From assembly GCA_006503535.1 (NCBI GenBank), contig QYRS01000001.1, positions 3,906,001 through 3,970,000 of the forward strand: 64,000 nucleotides of DNA. Reading direction: 5' to 3'. The translations under genes and the position numbers were made by a program. Source of the stretch: Arthrinium phaeospermum. Lineage: Eukaryota > Ascomycota > Sordariomycetes > Amphisphaeriales > Apiosporaceae. Below, piece by piece: positions 48,501 to 60,394 of this stretch. Within the stretch, counting starts at the first letter, position 1; the number at the start of each line of letters is the position of its first letter. The notes beneath the pieces are model-generated. The model was not told the DNA's origin. It worked only from the letters and a program-made list of their open reading frames with translations, and did not search any database.

Positions 48501-48656
48501 AGGGGGTACTGATTGATTAGATGGATAAACCAAGGTATTATTGATGTCCAATAGTCGCGCATGCGAGGGACCCCTCCTTTTCGCAGAGACCCATCTCGCC
48601 GGGACGTATCTAAGTAGGCATGTAAGATGTGTATGTGATAAACAGAAGCTTGCTTG
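45577..48656. other. Gene-poor gap of 3.1 kb
   Basis: Upstream region of the bZIP gene and 3' side of recyclin-1. All open frames are under 80 codons and domain-free. A short alternating ACACACA/TGTGTG stretch is seen near 47335-47350. I see no tRNA, rRNA or transposon signature. Confidence 0.45.
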
Positions 48657-51429
48657 CTACATGACAGAGCAGTCCATCCCGTACATGGCGCGTTCGACAT
48701 TGCGCTTGACCTGGTACCAATCTGCCCGCCGCTCCGCATACTCATAGACCTCTTCGGCGCGGAAGATGCCTCCAAACCGATCTCCGTCCGCAATGATGGT
48801 GGCCATTTCTTTGGCGTGCTTGGCGTCTATCAAGTAGATTTGGCTCAGCTCCCGGAGAGCCTTGAAGTAGGCCAGCAGATCCTGGTTCTTTAGACCACGG
48901 ATGTATTCGAAGTAGAGCGTCGTGTCGGCAATGAGTTTGATGGCACCCTCGGTGCTGACACGCTGGCGCTTGAGGTGCTTGCAAATCGCCGTGAACAAAC
49001 GCAACCCAACTTCTCCGTTGAAGACATCAAGCATCGTCTTCTCCGTGCTTCCCACAAGCATGTTCGTATGAGAAGCCACCAGGTCCCTGACCCGTATCGC
49101 GGTTTGGGTTGGTCCCATATCGCCGCCTTGCTGCGTGGGCTTTTCCTCGGTGTCGGGCGCCGGATTGTAGTCTGTTGGGAGTTGGGTCGTTGCGCATATG
49201 TACTCAACTTCGTCCATCAGTACGTCAATGCCCTTGTTCAGGCCCGCAGCTACGCTTTCGTCCAGCATCTGTTCCCATTTCTTCTTGGCCAACCCGGCGG
49301 GGTCAAGGAAGTCGTTTCGATCGGAGATTTTGGGAGCCGCTAGTTGCTGCTCGTAGAACATGTCAATCATCTGCGAGATCAGGTCTCCACGTTAACCAAC
49401 TCGATGAAAGTCACGAGCGGAGCCACGCCGGCTTGATGGTCGCTGACTTCACGGGCTTTGTACTTGGACAAATGCTCGACTGCTTTCTCGAATCCGTTCT
49501 TGACGTGGTTCTGACCCAGAACCTTGAGAAGACTAATAAAAATTGCTTCACATTGCTCTCGGGCCTCTTCGCCAGCTTGCCCACCGAGTCTGATGAATAC
49601 GGCAACCCGACCCAGGCCCTCTTTGGCGTTACCGACAAGATCAAGAGCAACCTCGATGCTGAAGAGCGACTTGATGCCTTCAAGCCGGTTCGCCATGAGA
49701 GCCGCCTTGGCCTTCAACTCATCGGTGGGTGCTTCGGATGGAAGTGGACCCGTCTTCGGCTCGAGGCTTCCACTAACGCTTGGAGTGGTGGTCTTGGAAG
49801 CCCCGGGCATGCCTGTTATACTATCGGGGCGCGGAGCCGCTGCCGGCGCGGTTTTGCTGGACGCAAAAGGTGACGAAATAGGGATGGTGGGCAAAACCGA
49901 CACGGGCATCATGACGACCTTCTTGAACGAGCTCAAGAAGTCATTCTTGTCCGCCCGGCGGTTGAAGCTGCTCATGAAGAAGGACTCCACGCTAGCATCT
50001 TGTTCGGAGAGCTTCTGTTCCCAATTGAGCACTTCCCGCTCGGCATACCTGGTGAAGAAATCCAACTCCTCTCGGAAGTACAGGTCTAGATGCAGATCGA
50101 ACGTCTTAAGCCCAAAATCCTTCGCATGAGTCTCGAGACTTTCTTTGGATTTTGATGGTGGGTCGAGAGATCCCACGAACGCCATACATTGCTCGAAAAG
50201 GCCCGACGCCGCCTTGAGATAGGCCTCCAGGTTTCTGTCGTGTGATTCGTCCAGGATAGGGGTGATATACTCGACGATAATGTCTTCTCTAATCCTGTCC
50301 AACAACGTCCAAAACACATTCTCTGCATCTGGGAAAATCTGGCTGATTACCACAGACTGTTCGTTAATCTTGATGGCCATAGCTTTGAAGAACGCTCGAG
50401 ACGGCTCGAGTGTTATGCCGTCGTGTGGAGCCTGATTTATACAATCCATGGGGTTCCCGAGCGCATCACGGTTGTTGAGGATGGGGTGCTTAGAAATGAA
50501 CACTTCCATGGCAGCGTTGCCGCCATTCAAATCATGAAGAACATGTGCGTATCTCCGCATTCTCCCTCGACATCCATGAACTCGTAACCTTGTTCAAACT
50601 CCCTCAACACGGCATTTTCGAAGATGTTGCACATGTTGGTCAAGACCTCGCCCCGTTCGTTCCAGCCTTCGGCCCAGTCATTCTGGAAAAATCTTTGAAG
50701 GTTACGAAGCATCTGCGCTTGCTTCTCGGGTCACGGAAGGCCTTGAAGACCGCCGGTTCCGTGTGGCTTTTCGCTGCGGCGAGGTCGTAGTAGAAAGGGG
50801 CGAGTGCTCCGTAGATCTTGCCATACTCCTGCCTCGCGTATCCTCGAATGCTCCGCCATTCTTAAAGACGTCCAAGATTGTCGAGGGGTCTTCTTGCGAG
50901 TTCTTGGTCGACGCGTGCAAACTCAGGGTCTCGAACCCGTCCACCCGTGTTTCCGGAGCCCTGGCGGCTTCCTCGGCCAGCTTCTTCCGTCGCTCCTCCT
51001 CCAGACCGGCATCGAATAGTGTAGTGCGCTTGGCAGCTAAAGGGGTGGCTCCGGCGGCGGCGGCATTGGCACGTTCTGCAGCTTCGCGTTTGCGCTTGAT
51101 GGCGTCTTCGAACCGTTTCCGAGCCTCGGCTTCGTCCCAGCAGCCCATACTACGCAGTCGAGCTATCCATCTTGTGTCGTCGTACACCATCTCCTTCATG
51201 CGGCGGGAGGTCTTCGCGAAGCTGATCTGGTCCGAAACGGGCAGGAAATCGAGAATGGAGACCAGGATTTCTGCGACGAGTAAGCAAACGTAATGCATGG
51301 CACACTGCTGTCGCCAAAGAGGTACTCACCAGCTGGTAGAATGGGCTTGGTGTCGAGCATTGTCGTAGCCTGCAGCGTACTCAAGATACTGGACCTGCCA
51401 GGCTGCGAAGCTCTTTTGTAGTTGGACAT
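48657..51429 (-). CDS. rcy1: Recyclin-1 (F-box plus Sec10-like), four frame breaks
   Basis: F-box protein of endocytic recycling and exocytosis; yeast Rcy1 recycles the v-SNARE Snc1, and the large C-terminal part is related to exocyst Sec10. Two exons on the minus strand: 51330-51429 and 48657-51270. The join gives AEILVSILDFLPVSDQISFA, the start of the F-box. Reading on, the protein is well conserved but changes frame at four places: near 50834, 50726, 50566 and 49387. At each a single base, G by context, is missing next to GAG. Segments on both sides fit the family: EYGKIYGALAPFYYDLA, AQMLRNLQRFFQNDWAEGW, RRYAHVLHDLNGGNAAMEVF and LISQMIDMFYEQQL. With four bases added the total is a multiple of three (906 codons). 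No intron can account for the breaks. Sequence error is my first explanation; a pseudogene is the alternative. Confidence 0.82.
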
Positions 51430-52753
51430 GGTGACTGGTCAATCGAGGACAAGCCTCAATCTGCAGCTTTGCCTATGTTATTCCAAAAGCACAGCAAAAG
51501 CTCCGCGTGTACCGATGCACACAGAACAATCGAGGACCTTCATGGGGAGGCCCGTAGAGTTGAAGAGATGTCCTTCGGGCTTGAGGTTATCCAGGAGTTT
51601 GGGGATGTATTGGTGGGGAATGCCAGCGCAACCGCTACCGCTACAACAAACGAGCCGGGGGTAAACCTTTAGCACCTCCAAGGCCGAATAAAGGAGCAAG
51701 GATCTTTGGGTACGGTACAGCATCAGCTGCCCCACAGCTGCAAACCGATACTTGGTCTGTTTCCTTGCAACATCATACCTGCTTTGGTGTAATTAATCGA
51801 CGGACGCCAAATCCTGCTGTTTGTATCTACCAATATATCTTCTATTTCTGCCGAGACTTGTTGCCGCATACGCACGCATCTCATTCAGCTGCTAACCTAC
51901 AGGCCACGGATTAGAGTGGATGACTCGCACTATTTTATGGGTACGCTCTCTGTAAGCCGGCGGGGATAAGAGTTGACCTCCTATCAGATTATTGCCGTTT
52001 AACATGCAAAAACGTACCATGGAATATCAGTACCTACCTGGGCAAGTGAGGATAGAACATACAAGTATGCGACACGTTGCACCGCGTTCGAGCTGACTGA
52101 GATAAAAAAAAAACGCAATCAACCCACGCGCTTGCTGTAAGCCTCTTCATTTTCCGAGGTGGTCTCATTGGCCTGCCTGTTCGGCTGTGTTGCAAGGGAT
52201 GTAAGCCCCCTTGTATCCTGCCCTGCGTATTCAGCAGCAAGCAGCCGCCAACACGCCATCTCTCTTTCGTACGGAGAGCGCGTTGGGTGGGAATGTCTGC
52301 CATCCATTTGAAGCCTTTGGCCTTTTTGCAAAGTCAACGTTCGTCACATGCACATGCAGCTTCCGCATCTTCAAAATTCGGCTCGGATGTTGATACCATC
52401 GCCTGCGAAGGCAACATAGGTTGCTATCGACCACGAAGTACTGCGCATGCGTGCCTGCTCAACTCCAAACTCACTCACTTCTTGCGCGGATACTTACTTA
52501 CTTACTACTTACTTCATGTAATACACTTCACGAGACATCTTGTTCTACCTCTTCCTCTGTTACCGCCGTGGGATAAGGTTCTGTCAAACAGTGACATTGA
52601 CTAGTTCAAATACACCATACCTCGAACTTTATCGTCGCTTATTGAATACCGATTGGATACCACACTTCCCTCTGTGTCTCTCTTTTTTCTTTTTCCCTTG
52701 CCAAGACGTATTCTATTTCTGCTTCCAGTCTACTGAAAACACCAATATCAAAC
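51430..52753. other. Divergent promoter region of recyclin-1 and transporter
   Basis: About 1.3 kb without a gene. Holds an A run near 52107-52116 and the ACTT microsatellite listed separately. Confidence 0.5.
52491..52514 (+). repeat. (ACTT)n microsatellite
   Basis: Four to five imperfect ACTT units about 240 bp upstream of the transporter start. Confidence 0.7.
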
Positions 52754-54333
52754 ATGGCGAAACCAATACTTCCGACGTCTGCTCTGCCGGACGTACGAGC
52801 TGGGTTATCACTGCATCCTGCATTCTACATTGCGTAAGGGCATCCTTCAGCTACGAATATGATGACCAGGCCATTCACGGATTGGGTAAACGGCATACAG
52901 TAGCTGGATATTCTTCTCCAACTTAACCATATTATTTAATAAATGGCTAATCGACGACGCCGGTTTCGTTTCGTGAGTATACCATGAACCAGATAGTGAT
53001 ATTAGTCAAATAGCAGGCATATACTAACATAGTCATAGGTTATCGTAAGTCCCCATTAGAGACTGGTTTGGATGCGGTATACTGACACAGCTCCAAGCCG
53101 TTATCCTGACATGGTGGCACATGACATTCGCTACTCTGGCAACCCAGTTCCTGGCCAGGACGACGACCCTCCTCGACAACCGCCACAGCGTCAAGATGAC
53201 GAGGCCGTTCTACCTGAGAGCGTGTCCCCATCGGCCTCCTACAGCGGTAGTATGGTCTGCAGTAACCTTGTTTACCTTTATCTCAACGTAGCATTCATAC
53301 AGATGCTGAAGGTATGCACGCAGGTCTCCCCATCGGGGCGTCTAGCCCCCCTTGTTCCAACACAACAACTAACATACAAACTTCAAGGCGGCCTCGCCTT
53401 CTCGACTCTGGTCATCGCCTGGATGTGGGGACAGGAGCACCCGACCACGCCCATGATCCTCAAGATCCTGGTCATAGTCCTGGGCGTCCTGGTGGCGAGC
53501 GCGGGCGAGATCCACTTCTCCTGGACCTTCCTACCAGCTGGGCGGGATGATCTTCGAGTCGGTCCGCGTCGTCATGATCCAGGCCCTCATGTCCGGGAGC
53601 GGCGACGACGCCGCCGCCGCCGCCACCGGCCGGCGCAACATGGACCCGCTCGTCAGCCTGTACTACTACGCCCCCGTCTGCGCCGTGACCAACCTCTTCG
53701 TCGCCTGGGCGACGGAGTGGCCCACATTCGCCTGGAGCGACCTCGCCGGCGTCGGCCCGTGGATGCTGGTGCTCAACGGCCTCGTCGCCTTCTTGCTGAA
53801 CGTTTCGAGCGTCATGCTGGTAAGTCGAGCGTTGCCCCCTGGCTATTCACTCAAACCACCCCACTTCGCACACGTTGACGCCCGCATGCTGACAACGACT
53901 ACAGATCGGAAAAACTTCCGGACTGGTCCTCCATCTGACGGGAGTTCTGAAGAACATCCTGCTCGTGGTCGCCTCCGTCTTCATCTGGGGCACGGCCATC
54001 GCGCCCGTGCAGATCCTCGGCTACGGCACTGCCCTGACCGGCTTCGTCTTCTACAAGTCGAGCTGGTCGGACCTCAAGGCGGGCTACTCCTCGTGGTCAG
54101 CCAGGCTGCGGGCGTCTCCGGGATTGGGCGAGAGGCTCCCCGGGCCCCTGGTCAGGCGGATCTTGGGCCTGGTCCTGGCCGTGTTTGTGCTCTTGGCGGT
54201 GTTTCGGTACACGCCTGTTGATTTCCTGGATCACCGTACCGGGTCTTTGCCCCAAGCTCATACAGATACACCTGCGGATAGTGCGTCGACTAAGGGGTGG
54301 CATATGCCTGCTTTTGGGTTGAGCGGCAAGTGA
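52754..54333 (+). CDS. Nucleotide-sugar / triose-phosphate-type transporter, frame broken
   Basis: Golgi or ER membrane carrier of the TPT/nucleotide-sugar transporter family with about ten helices. Exons I can place: 52754-52833, 52901-52972, 53091-53311, 53388-53819 and 53905-54333. Recognisable family text runs in order: LHPAFYIA + SWIFFSNLTILFNKWLIDD, ATLATQFLARTTTLLDNRHS, YSGSMVCSNLVYLYLNVAF, FSTLVIAWMWGQEHP, MDPLVSLYYYAPVCAVTN and IGKTSGLVLHLTGVLKNIL. The frame changes within exons near 53220, 53238, 53398 and 53530, and probably near 52966, by one or two bases. The splice junction between exons 2 and 3 is therefore unresolved. Exon 5 is intact and ends in a long soluble tail unusual for the family. 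Either the sequence has errors here or the gene is dead; it cannot make the carrier as written. Confidence 0.75.
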
Positions 54334-54839
54334 GAGAGCAAGGCGTGGCTAGCGAGGAAGCGGAAAGGTGGATACTGACGGTCGAACAACAAGTGCTATC
54401 TGTCGGTATCCCCTATTTTGGGCGGAACTTTGGGTAAGAATCCTTCGTGTATGGTTAGAACAGAACTACGCGATATTGGTTTGCACGAATGGTGTCCCCA
54501 AGACTTGAAATCACTTTGACGTCGTCTTGATATTGAGATGATCCTTTACCCCCAGTTGGCTAAGGTAAGACCTATCTGCCCACGAAACACCCACAGATCG
54601 GGATCATTCGAATCCGGTCCATTTCCTCCCACAAGATCGATATTCTTTTACCCGAAATGACAGCCGTAACCTCTCCTCCCTTCTCTAGAACAGCGTAACA
54701 TAGATATTCCCACCGTACCCCGTCGCGTTGGCGTGCCAGGCCCCGCTCGATGGTGTTAGAGGGTTGGCGGAAGGTTTGGTGGTGGAAGATAGTAGTCGGT
54801 AAAGGGGGTATGGGGGAGAGAGAGAGAGAGGGCAATACT
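54334..54839. other. Intergenic with GA run
   Basis: 3' region of the transporter. A (GA)n run of about 15 bases lies at 54815-54829. No gene recognised. Confidence 0.5.
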
Positions 54840-55118
54840 TACGGGTAACACTGGATATAGCCGAGTCACTGAGGCGGGGAATTACCTTGATGCCGGGCCA
54901 TTGAGCCTCGGCGTGGAGACATACAGTTTCTGGAGGGCGGCGTCGCTGAGACCGGCTGCCACGATGCCTCCCGTGTTAGCACGTTGTCGGCGGTCGCTGC
55001 GGAGGAAGCAGATGGTTGGGTATAATTGAAGGGCCAAGCGCACTACAGCGCTGATAGGACCCCCATGGTAAGGCAAGCCTGGAGCAAGGCCACGAAGATG
55101 ATCCACAAGCGCAGCATG
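54840..55118 (-). CDS. Possible secreted-protein 5' end, unrecognised
   Basis: On the minus strand the ATG at 55116-55118 starts MLRLWIIFVALLQACLTMGV, a convincing signal peptide. A GT-AG intron (about 55034 to 54994) would join it to a second exon containing GGIVAAGLSDAALQKLYVS. Beyond about 54895 I cannot extend it with confidence, and no stop or domain supports a full gene. It may be the remnant of a secreted oxidoreductase-type gene or simply chance. Its neighbours on both sides are frame-broken, which makes a broken gene plausible here too. Confidence 0.25.
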
Positions 55119-55614
55119 ATTTCGGAGTGCCAATCGGAGTGCTTTCTAGTGTGGGGAAATGCGATGGATGTGTGATTGGGTTGAAACGGGGAGGTCCGAA
55201 TGGATCAAATTCGAAAAGCTGGCGAAAGAAGGCTCTTGGGACCTTGATGGGAAAGAGATAGTACAAGGTAGGACAGTTGTAATGATTCGAGGGTCGAGAG
55301 GGAACTGAGAGGATAGGTTATTCCACAGGGAAGTGCAGTTGCTGCTGCAATGTTGGTTAATCGGGCGAGAATCGACTCAACTGCAAGCGGCATCAGTCAT
55401 CTCTCGCAATCCGTGACGTCTGATACGTTATGGATTTCACTCGCATCCAAGTAATATCCGTCATGATAGTTTCTCTAGTTGATGACAACGAATGTGGGTG
55501 TTACCCCCCCCCCCCCCCCCCCCGGCGTGTTATGACAACAACTTGCAGCTGCACATATACGTATAGCAGTACACCGAATCAGCGAAGTCCTCCAGTATAA
55601 CCCAACTTGACATT
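55119..55614. other. Intergenic with poly-C tract
   Basis: No gene supported. Contains the 20-base C run listed separately. Confidence 0.5.
55504..55523 (+). repeat. 20-base poly-C tract
   Basis: Uninterrupted run of 20 C. Its true length is likely to be unreliable in any sequencing method. Confidence 0.95.
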
Positions 55615-56411
55615 CTATATACTCGCCATCCTACATGTCAGTCTACCCATGCAACCCTCAGATGCCAGATTCCGTGCTATTTGGCCAGTCATTGCCCCGG
55701 TGCTCCAAGTGCAACCGGTAGAACCGCAGCTACCGTTCAGGTCCTCGCAGTCGCCCTTCCAGCCATCCTGCCCATTGACGATACAATACCGAAACAATTG
55801 ATCGAGCTGCTCCCCAACCCACTGGAAGGTCTGGTTCAAGCCCTTGAATGTGACCTCGTCGGTGGCGCAGAAGCGCCATTGACGATACAATACCGAAACA
55901 ATTGATCGAGCTGCTCCCCAACCCACTGGAAGGTCTGGTTCAAGCCCTTGAATGTGACCTCGTCGGTGGCGCAGAAGCGCGCCCCGCACGTCCCTCCAGC
56001 CAGACCAGGCAGGTTCCGGGAAGCACGTTCAGACTACCCTCGTGGCTCGCGACACGGTCGACGACCGTCTGACAGTCCTCGGGGACGACTGGGTAGGGCT
56101 ACGAGGAAGAAGCGCGGGTTAGGGCTCGCTCGCGCACACACTCTATGTTGCAGGGGGAAGAGAGCGGAATAAACTCGCCGAGATCTGGTAACAGGTGTAG
56201 TAATCTCGCTTCGTGAGCAGGCGGCTCGCACGCCGCATGGTCATGCCTCCAGGGCTAGCAGCACTGGCACTGGCGGGCCCCGTGGGCTTCGAAATCGGAA
56301 TGTTCGATGCAGGAACATGATCAGACTCTCCGGATCGCTCCGATAGAGCTGCCGTGGCCAAGGCAGAGGTGGCGGCGGCCAAAAGAAGCAGAAACACCCG
56401 CTGGAGTTCAT
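55615..56411 (-). pseudogene. Small secreted cysteine-rich protein, disrupted
   Basis: Minus-strand gene with an N-terminal secretion signal (FLLLLAAATSALA), a polar middle and a cysteine-rich second exon starting at 56098: EDCQTVVDRVAS, then GTCLVWLEG, then TCGARFCATDEV, and a tail with several more Cys. The pattern resembles small fungal secreted proteins of unknown function, some of which act at host surfaces; I cannot assign one. Three things break it. The ATG at 56411 is one base out of frame with the signal peptide (near 56399). One G is missing near 55992. A 104-bp exact tandem duplication (not a multiple of three) lies within the second exon. The splice site between exons is also unclear. 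The final stop is at 55615. Confidence 0.55.
55773..55980 (+). repeat. Exact 104-bp tandem duplication
   Basis: 55773-55876 and 55877-55980 are identical over 104 bp and directly adjacent. The unit starts with CATTGACGATACAATACCG and lies inside the coding exon of the secreted cysteine-rich protein. As 104 is not divisible by three, it shifts the reading frame. Confidence 0.95.
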
Positions 56412-59400
56412 GATGAAGCTCTATCTATCTATCTTCTCGTATGGTGATGGCATTGAGCGGGTGTGCCCCTGCGAGCAAATGAGACCAGCTGCGAGGCGGT
56501 CAAGCCATTCGATGTCGCGAGTGTGTTACCGACCTTAGACAAACCAAACGCAAGTGCTACAGTCCCAATGGTCGCATAGAGTAGTCGCGTACGTCATGAA
56601 GCTCTCCACGTCTGCACGGGGCAATTGAAGTCGTCTCCCGGAAATCGTTCGTTGGTTCGTTGCTTGATGCTATGCGCCTAATAAAGGGAGGTCTGGCACA
56701 GCTCGACTACCCCTTTGTAGCAAAAGCAAAGAAACCAAGATTCAATTCAAGTAAGACACCATCCACATAAGTAGTCTCTGTAAGGACACATATCGTGCAT
56801 CACACACCACGGTTCTATGCTCTGGTTTACAGTGTACCATTGCACGCATTTGCTCGCCACCTCTCCTTTCCTATCTCACCATCATATCAATATGGGTCAG
56901 ACGAAGTAGGTAATCACCTCATACACAAGTAACCAGCTCCCCGGGACCAATATCAATAGTATTTACAAGGGCTCAGATGGCTCGGCAACCTCATAAAAAC
57001 AACGCGAATCCAGGCCGAGACGGTTCGACCTATGGTTTCGTACTGTCCATAGCACTGGAAGGTGGACGGAGTTTAACGATCTTATCCTGCGTTGACGGAG
57101 CATCGACCACGCATGTTTGGCTCGTGTAGCATATGTAAGTTACTCGGCTGCATTGTAGGGAAGTCAACTCTCCTTCCGCCCTCGCCGAAAAGGGAGCTCA
57201 TATCGGGGACTCTCTGGACTATCTTGTCATTCCCGAGCCTCGGCGCCTTATAAGTTCACTAGCAGGACATGATAGCGTGAACCGCCCTATCATGTGATGA
57301 CCCAACCCATCGATCAGAGGTGTTTTAAGCTCACCAACACAGAGCACCCGAGACCAAAGCGACGGGAAGCCCGCACTAGTACAGCCGGCCGCGTGCGTAG
57401 TAACATACTCTTCGTTCTCTAAAAAGAATGTGTAGTGACACGGTTAATAACTCAAGTAGGTACCGCCAGAACTGCAGCATGGCGCTTCCCATCACGGAGG
57501 AATATGTCCTATCGGCCTTGATGATGCGCCTCCATGAAGGCGGAGCTTTGCGTCAGGCTATAGCCTCCCGAGTGGCGGCGGTAGTCTGCTGGTGGAAATC
57601 TACTAGCCGAACCACAAGGAGCATGAATACTGTACCGGAAGAGCTGCGAAAGGCCGCAGAGTTATCGACTACACCTGACTAGCAACTGGATCGGCGAGAG
57701 CCGAGACGGTCGAACTGACTGAGTGGTCACGGACGATGGTGACAGGCCCGGCAGTTGTTGTTTTTAAGATCACTGATCTTGATCACCTAATCTCAGCCTT
57801 ACGAATGACACCACCATCAGTCGACACTTTTGTCGCGGCGAGAAAAAAAAAAAAAAAAACCACGCACACAGCCTGGACTAGCCGGGTCCCGACCCGAGCC
57901 AAGCCGTACTCCAGAAATTCCGGGTTGGCCGGCCTGGCCGCAACGCGGTGCGAGGTCAGAGGGAGAGCCGAAACACGTGCTGGGCGCGCATGCTCCTACA
58001 TGAGGTCTCACATGCGGATATGTGCTCCGTACAGTGGCACACTTTGTGTGCAATCATACCCGCACCACCGCGAACCGAAGATCAGCAACGATCGCCTCGT
58101 GGCACAGCCAGGGCTCAGTCAGTCTTGTCTGTCTGGTGGTCTTTGCTCCACCGCCAAAATTTGATTTCTTTGGGAAGGATCGCGCGATCGGCCATCAAAA
58201 TCCGCTCTATTGGGAATTGGTTGAATGGCAAGTGTGTCTCTCTGCAGCCTGTGCTCGGCTTCATTCGTAATCGAGTCGCCTCAATAGCTTCACCGGGTGC
58301 GTAGATGACGGCATCATCGACTTGGGTTACGCTCCCTATGCTCCCCATCCTGGAGGATGAACGAAAAATTGAACGAATAGCATCAATGCAACAGCAGCCA
58401 TGACAGCGTCGGTAAGTTTGTCGTATGTAGGCTCGAAGTCTAGTAGTACTAAATTTAGGAAATTCAAGGTGAAGGTTGAGGCCCGTCAACCTTACAGTAG
58501 GTAATTAAAGTGCCTTCAATCGCGTTCGGAGAGTTGACAAGCCACATTAGCAAGCCAAGCAGCCACATTGAATGGGGGTCGTTCCCCCCTATTGAACCTA
58601 GCACCTAGCCTAGCCCATGTAACCTAGCATAAAGTGCCAAAAAGAAAAATGCCATGCAACATATATAGATTTGCGGATATCATCAATACACTGGGGCAGT
58701 GAGGGTAGATCAATGGGCCCGCGCTTATTAGATAATTTCCATCAGCATCTGCTCCGAGCCTTGTACGAACAATTGAACGTCATCGATGGAACGATAAGGC
58801 TCTTCAACGGACATAGTACTGCCGCAAACAAAGTAGCAGCAGATGAGGGGTTGTGTGCAATGGAAGAGATGAAGATGAAGATGGACATTACCTAATGGGC
58901 GGGCGTCACCCTTCATCGTTCTTGGCACCAGATTGATTGTGCGGAGTGGCCAATCGAGAGGCATGCTGCATGCTACTACTGCTGCCACTGCCGCCGCTGC
59001 TGCTGATTGCAAGGCAAAGGCAGTCTAGACACTGGCAGACTGGGCTGGAATAGGCATGTACATAACCACAAACGTACGTTGAGGGCGAGTATGGAGAACC
59101 CTGCGAACGAGCGATAAAGTCGTTAGCCGCATGCATGTTCGCGGCGATATAACTCATATGGCGCGCGGCCTAGCTGCGTTTACTTGCTTTTCCGACACTC
59201 TTTCGTTTTCGGCCGGTAAGTCTTTCCTCTCTTCCTTGCTATTTCGCAAGCTGAACGAATGCCTGCCAAACTGCCGACACGGAGATAGCGTTACATGGCC
59301 CTCGCATGGGACGGACGATTCTTCTCATGCTAGCTCGCTCGCACCTCTTGCTTCTCTTCTCTGCCGGCAGGAAATAAATCAGACATACTACAATATGCCG

Positions 59401-60394
59401 GCTAGACGGCTTTTTTGCCTGGTGCGAATTGCGTCGTTTTGGTCCATGGACTGTTCCCTCGAAGTTCGCAGTGTCCGAGTCGCGGTACGTGCCAAGCGAC
59501 CAGGAGGGCCCATAGTGGCCTAGAATTGGGCCATGTCCGGTGATAGTGCATGATCCGCGCAGTACCAGGCGTGACCTAGCCCGCTTAGCCCCTGCAACGA
59601 TAGCAGAGTCAACTGCACCTGCTGGCAGTAGGAGCACTTCCGGTTCTCACTATCGAACTGCAACTCGTCGTCGCTTCGCAGACTTGGGGGCTAGAGTTTT
59701 TGGGCACTTCAATGCGGACGCGGGGTGAGCTACAAATTGTGTCATCATGGCATCCATATCCCATATGCCCATATCACGCCCGAGTCCGGGTGCGTGTAGC
59801 GTGTACGCTCGACGCCGCTGAGAGCATTGGGATCAACCCTGGTCTCCCTATCAACCATAGATCAACGGGGGGCACGCAATAAACGGAACTGTCTCAGCCC
59901 GTCCGCACCAGAGCCCGGAAAACAAGAATGTAAAGAAACAAAAGAAGGAAAAGCCCATCGGTGAGCTCACTGACAGGTCTATGTCATTTGACTTAAAACC
60001 TTACATCATGAGCAGGATCGTTCATGCTGCTATGTCTGTAACCCGCTACCGGCTAGAGAACGGCCAAAGGCCCTATAGTGGTCAAGACCTAGAGAAGCAG
60101 AAACCTTGGTCCTTGGCACCACCACCACTGGCAACTTCTCTTACTGTAGGTCAGTTAAGCTTAGCGCAGCTACCCCGAGCTCAACGTGCCTTGCTGCAGT
60201 TCTCCTAGTGCCTGGTGGCCGGCTAGCCCAAAGCGGCATCCTCCAAAATCTTTAGCGGGCAGCGGGTGCGAAGAAGGTCGCAGCGCCCCCTTTTGCGACG
60301 CGCATTTACAGGGCAATCTCGCCTGTCATCGGTTGATTTGATCTTGATTGACCCTGTCATCCCAGCTCGTAGCAGCCCCCCACCTAAGCCTTGG
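56412..60394. other. Gene-poor 4-kb region
   Basis: No gene supported. Open frames such as 57428-57682 (+) and 58906-59157 (-) have no domain or codon bias. A run of 17 A lies at 57843-57859. The region leads into the AT-rich block and may hold decayed sequence I cannot recognise. Confidence 0.45.

Noticed and set aside
49380..50840. Extra introns to explain the recyclin-1 frame changes
   Set aside because: Conserved residues run right up to both sides of each break, leaving no room for an intron.
53072..53878. 268-codon plus-strand frame as a separate protein
   Set aside because: It is a mixture of correct and shifted transporter segments read through an intron.
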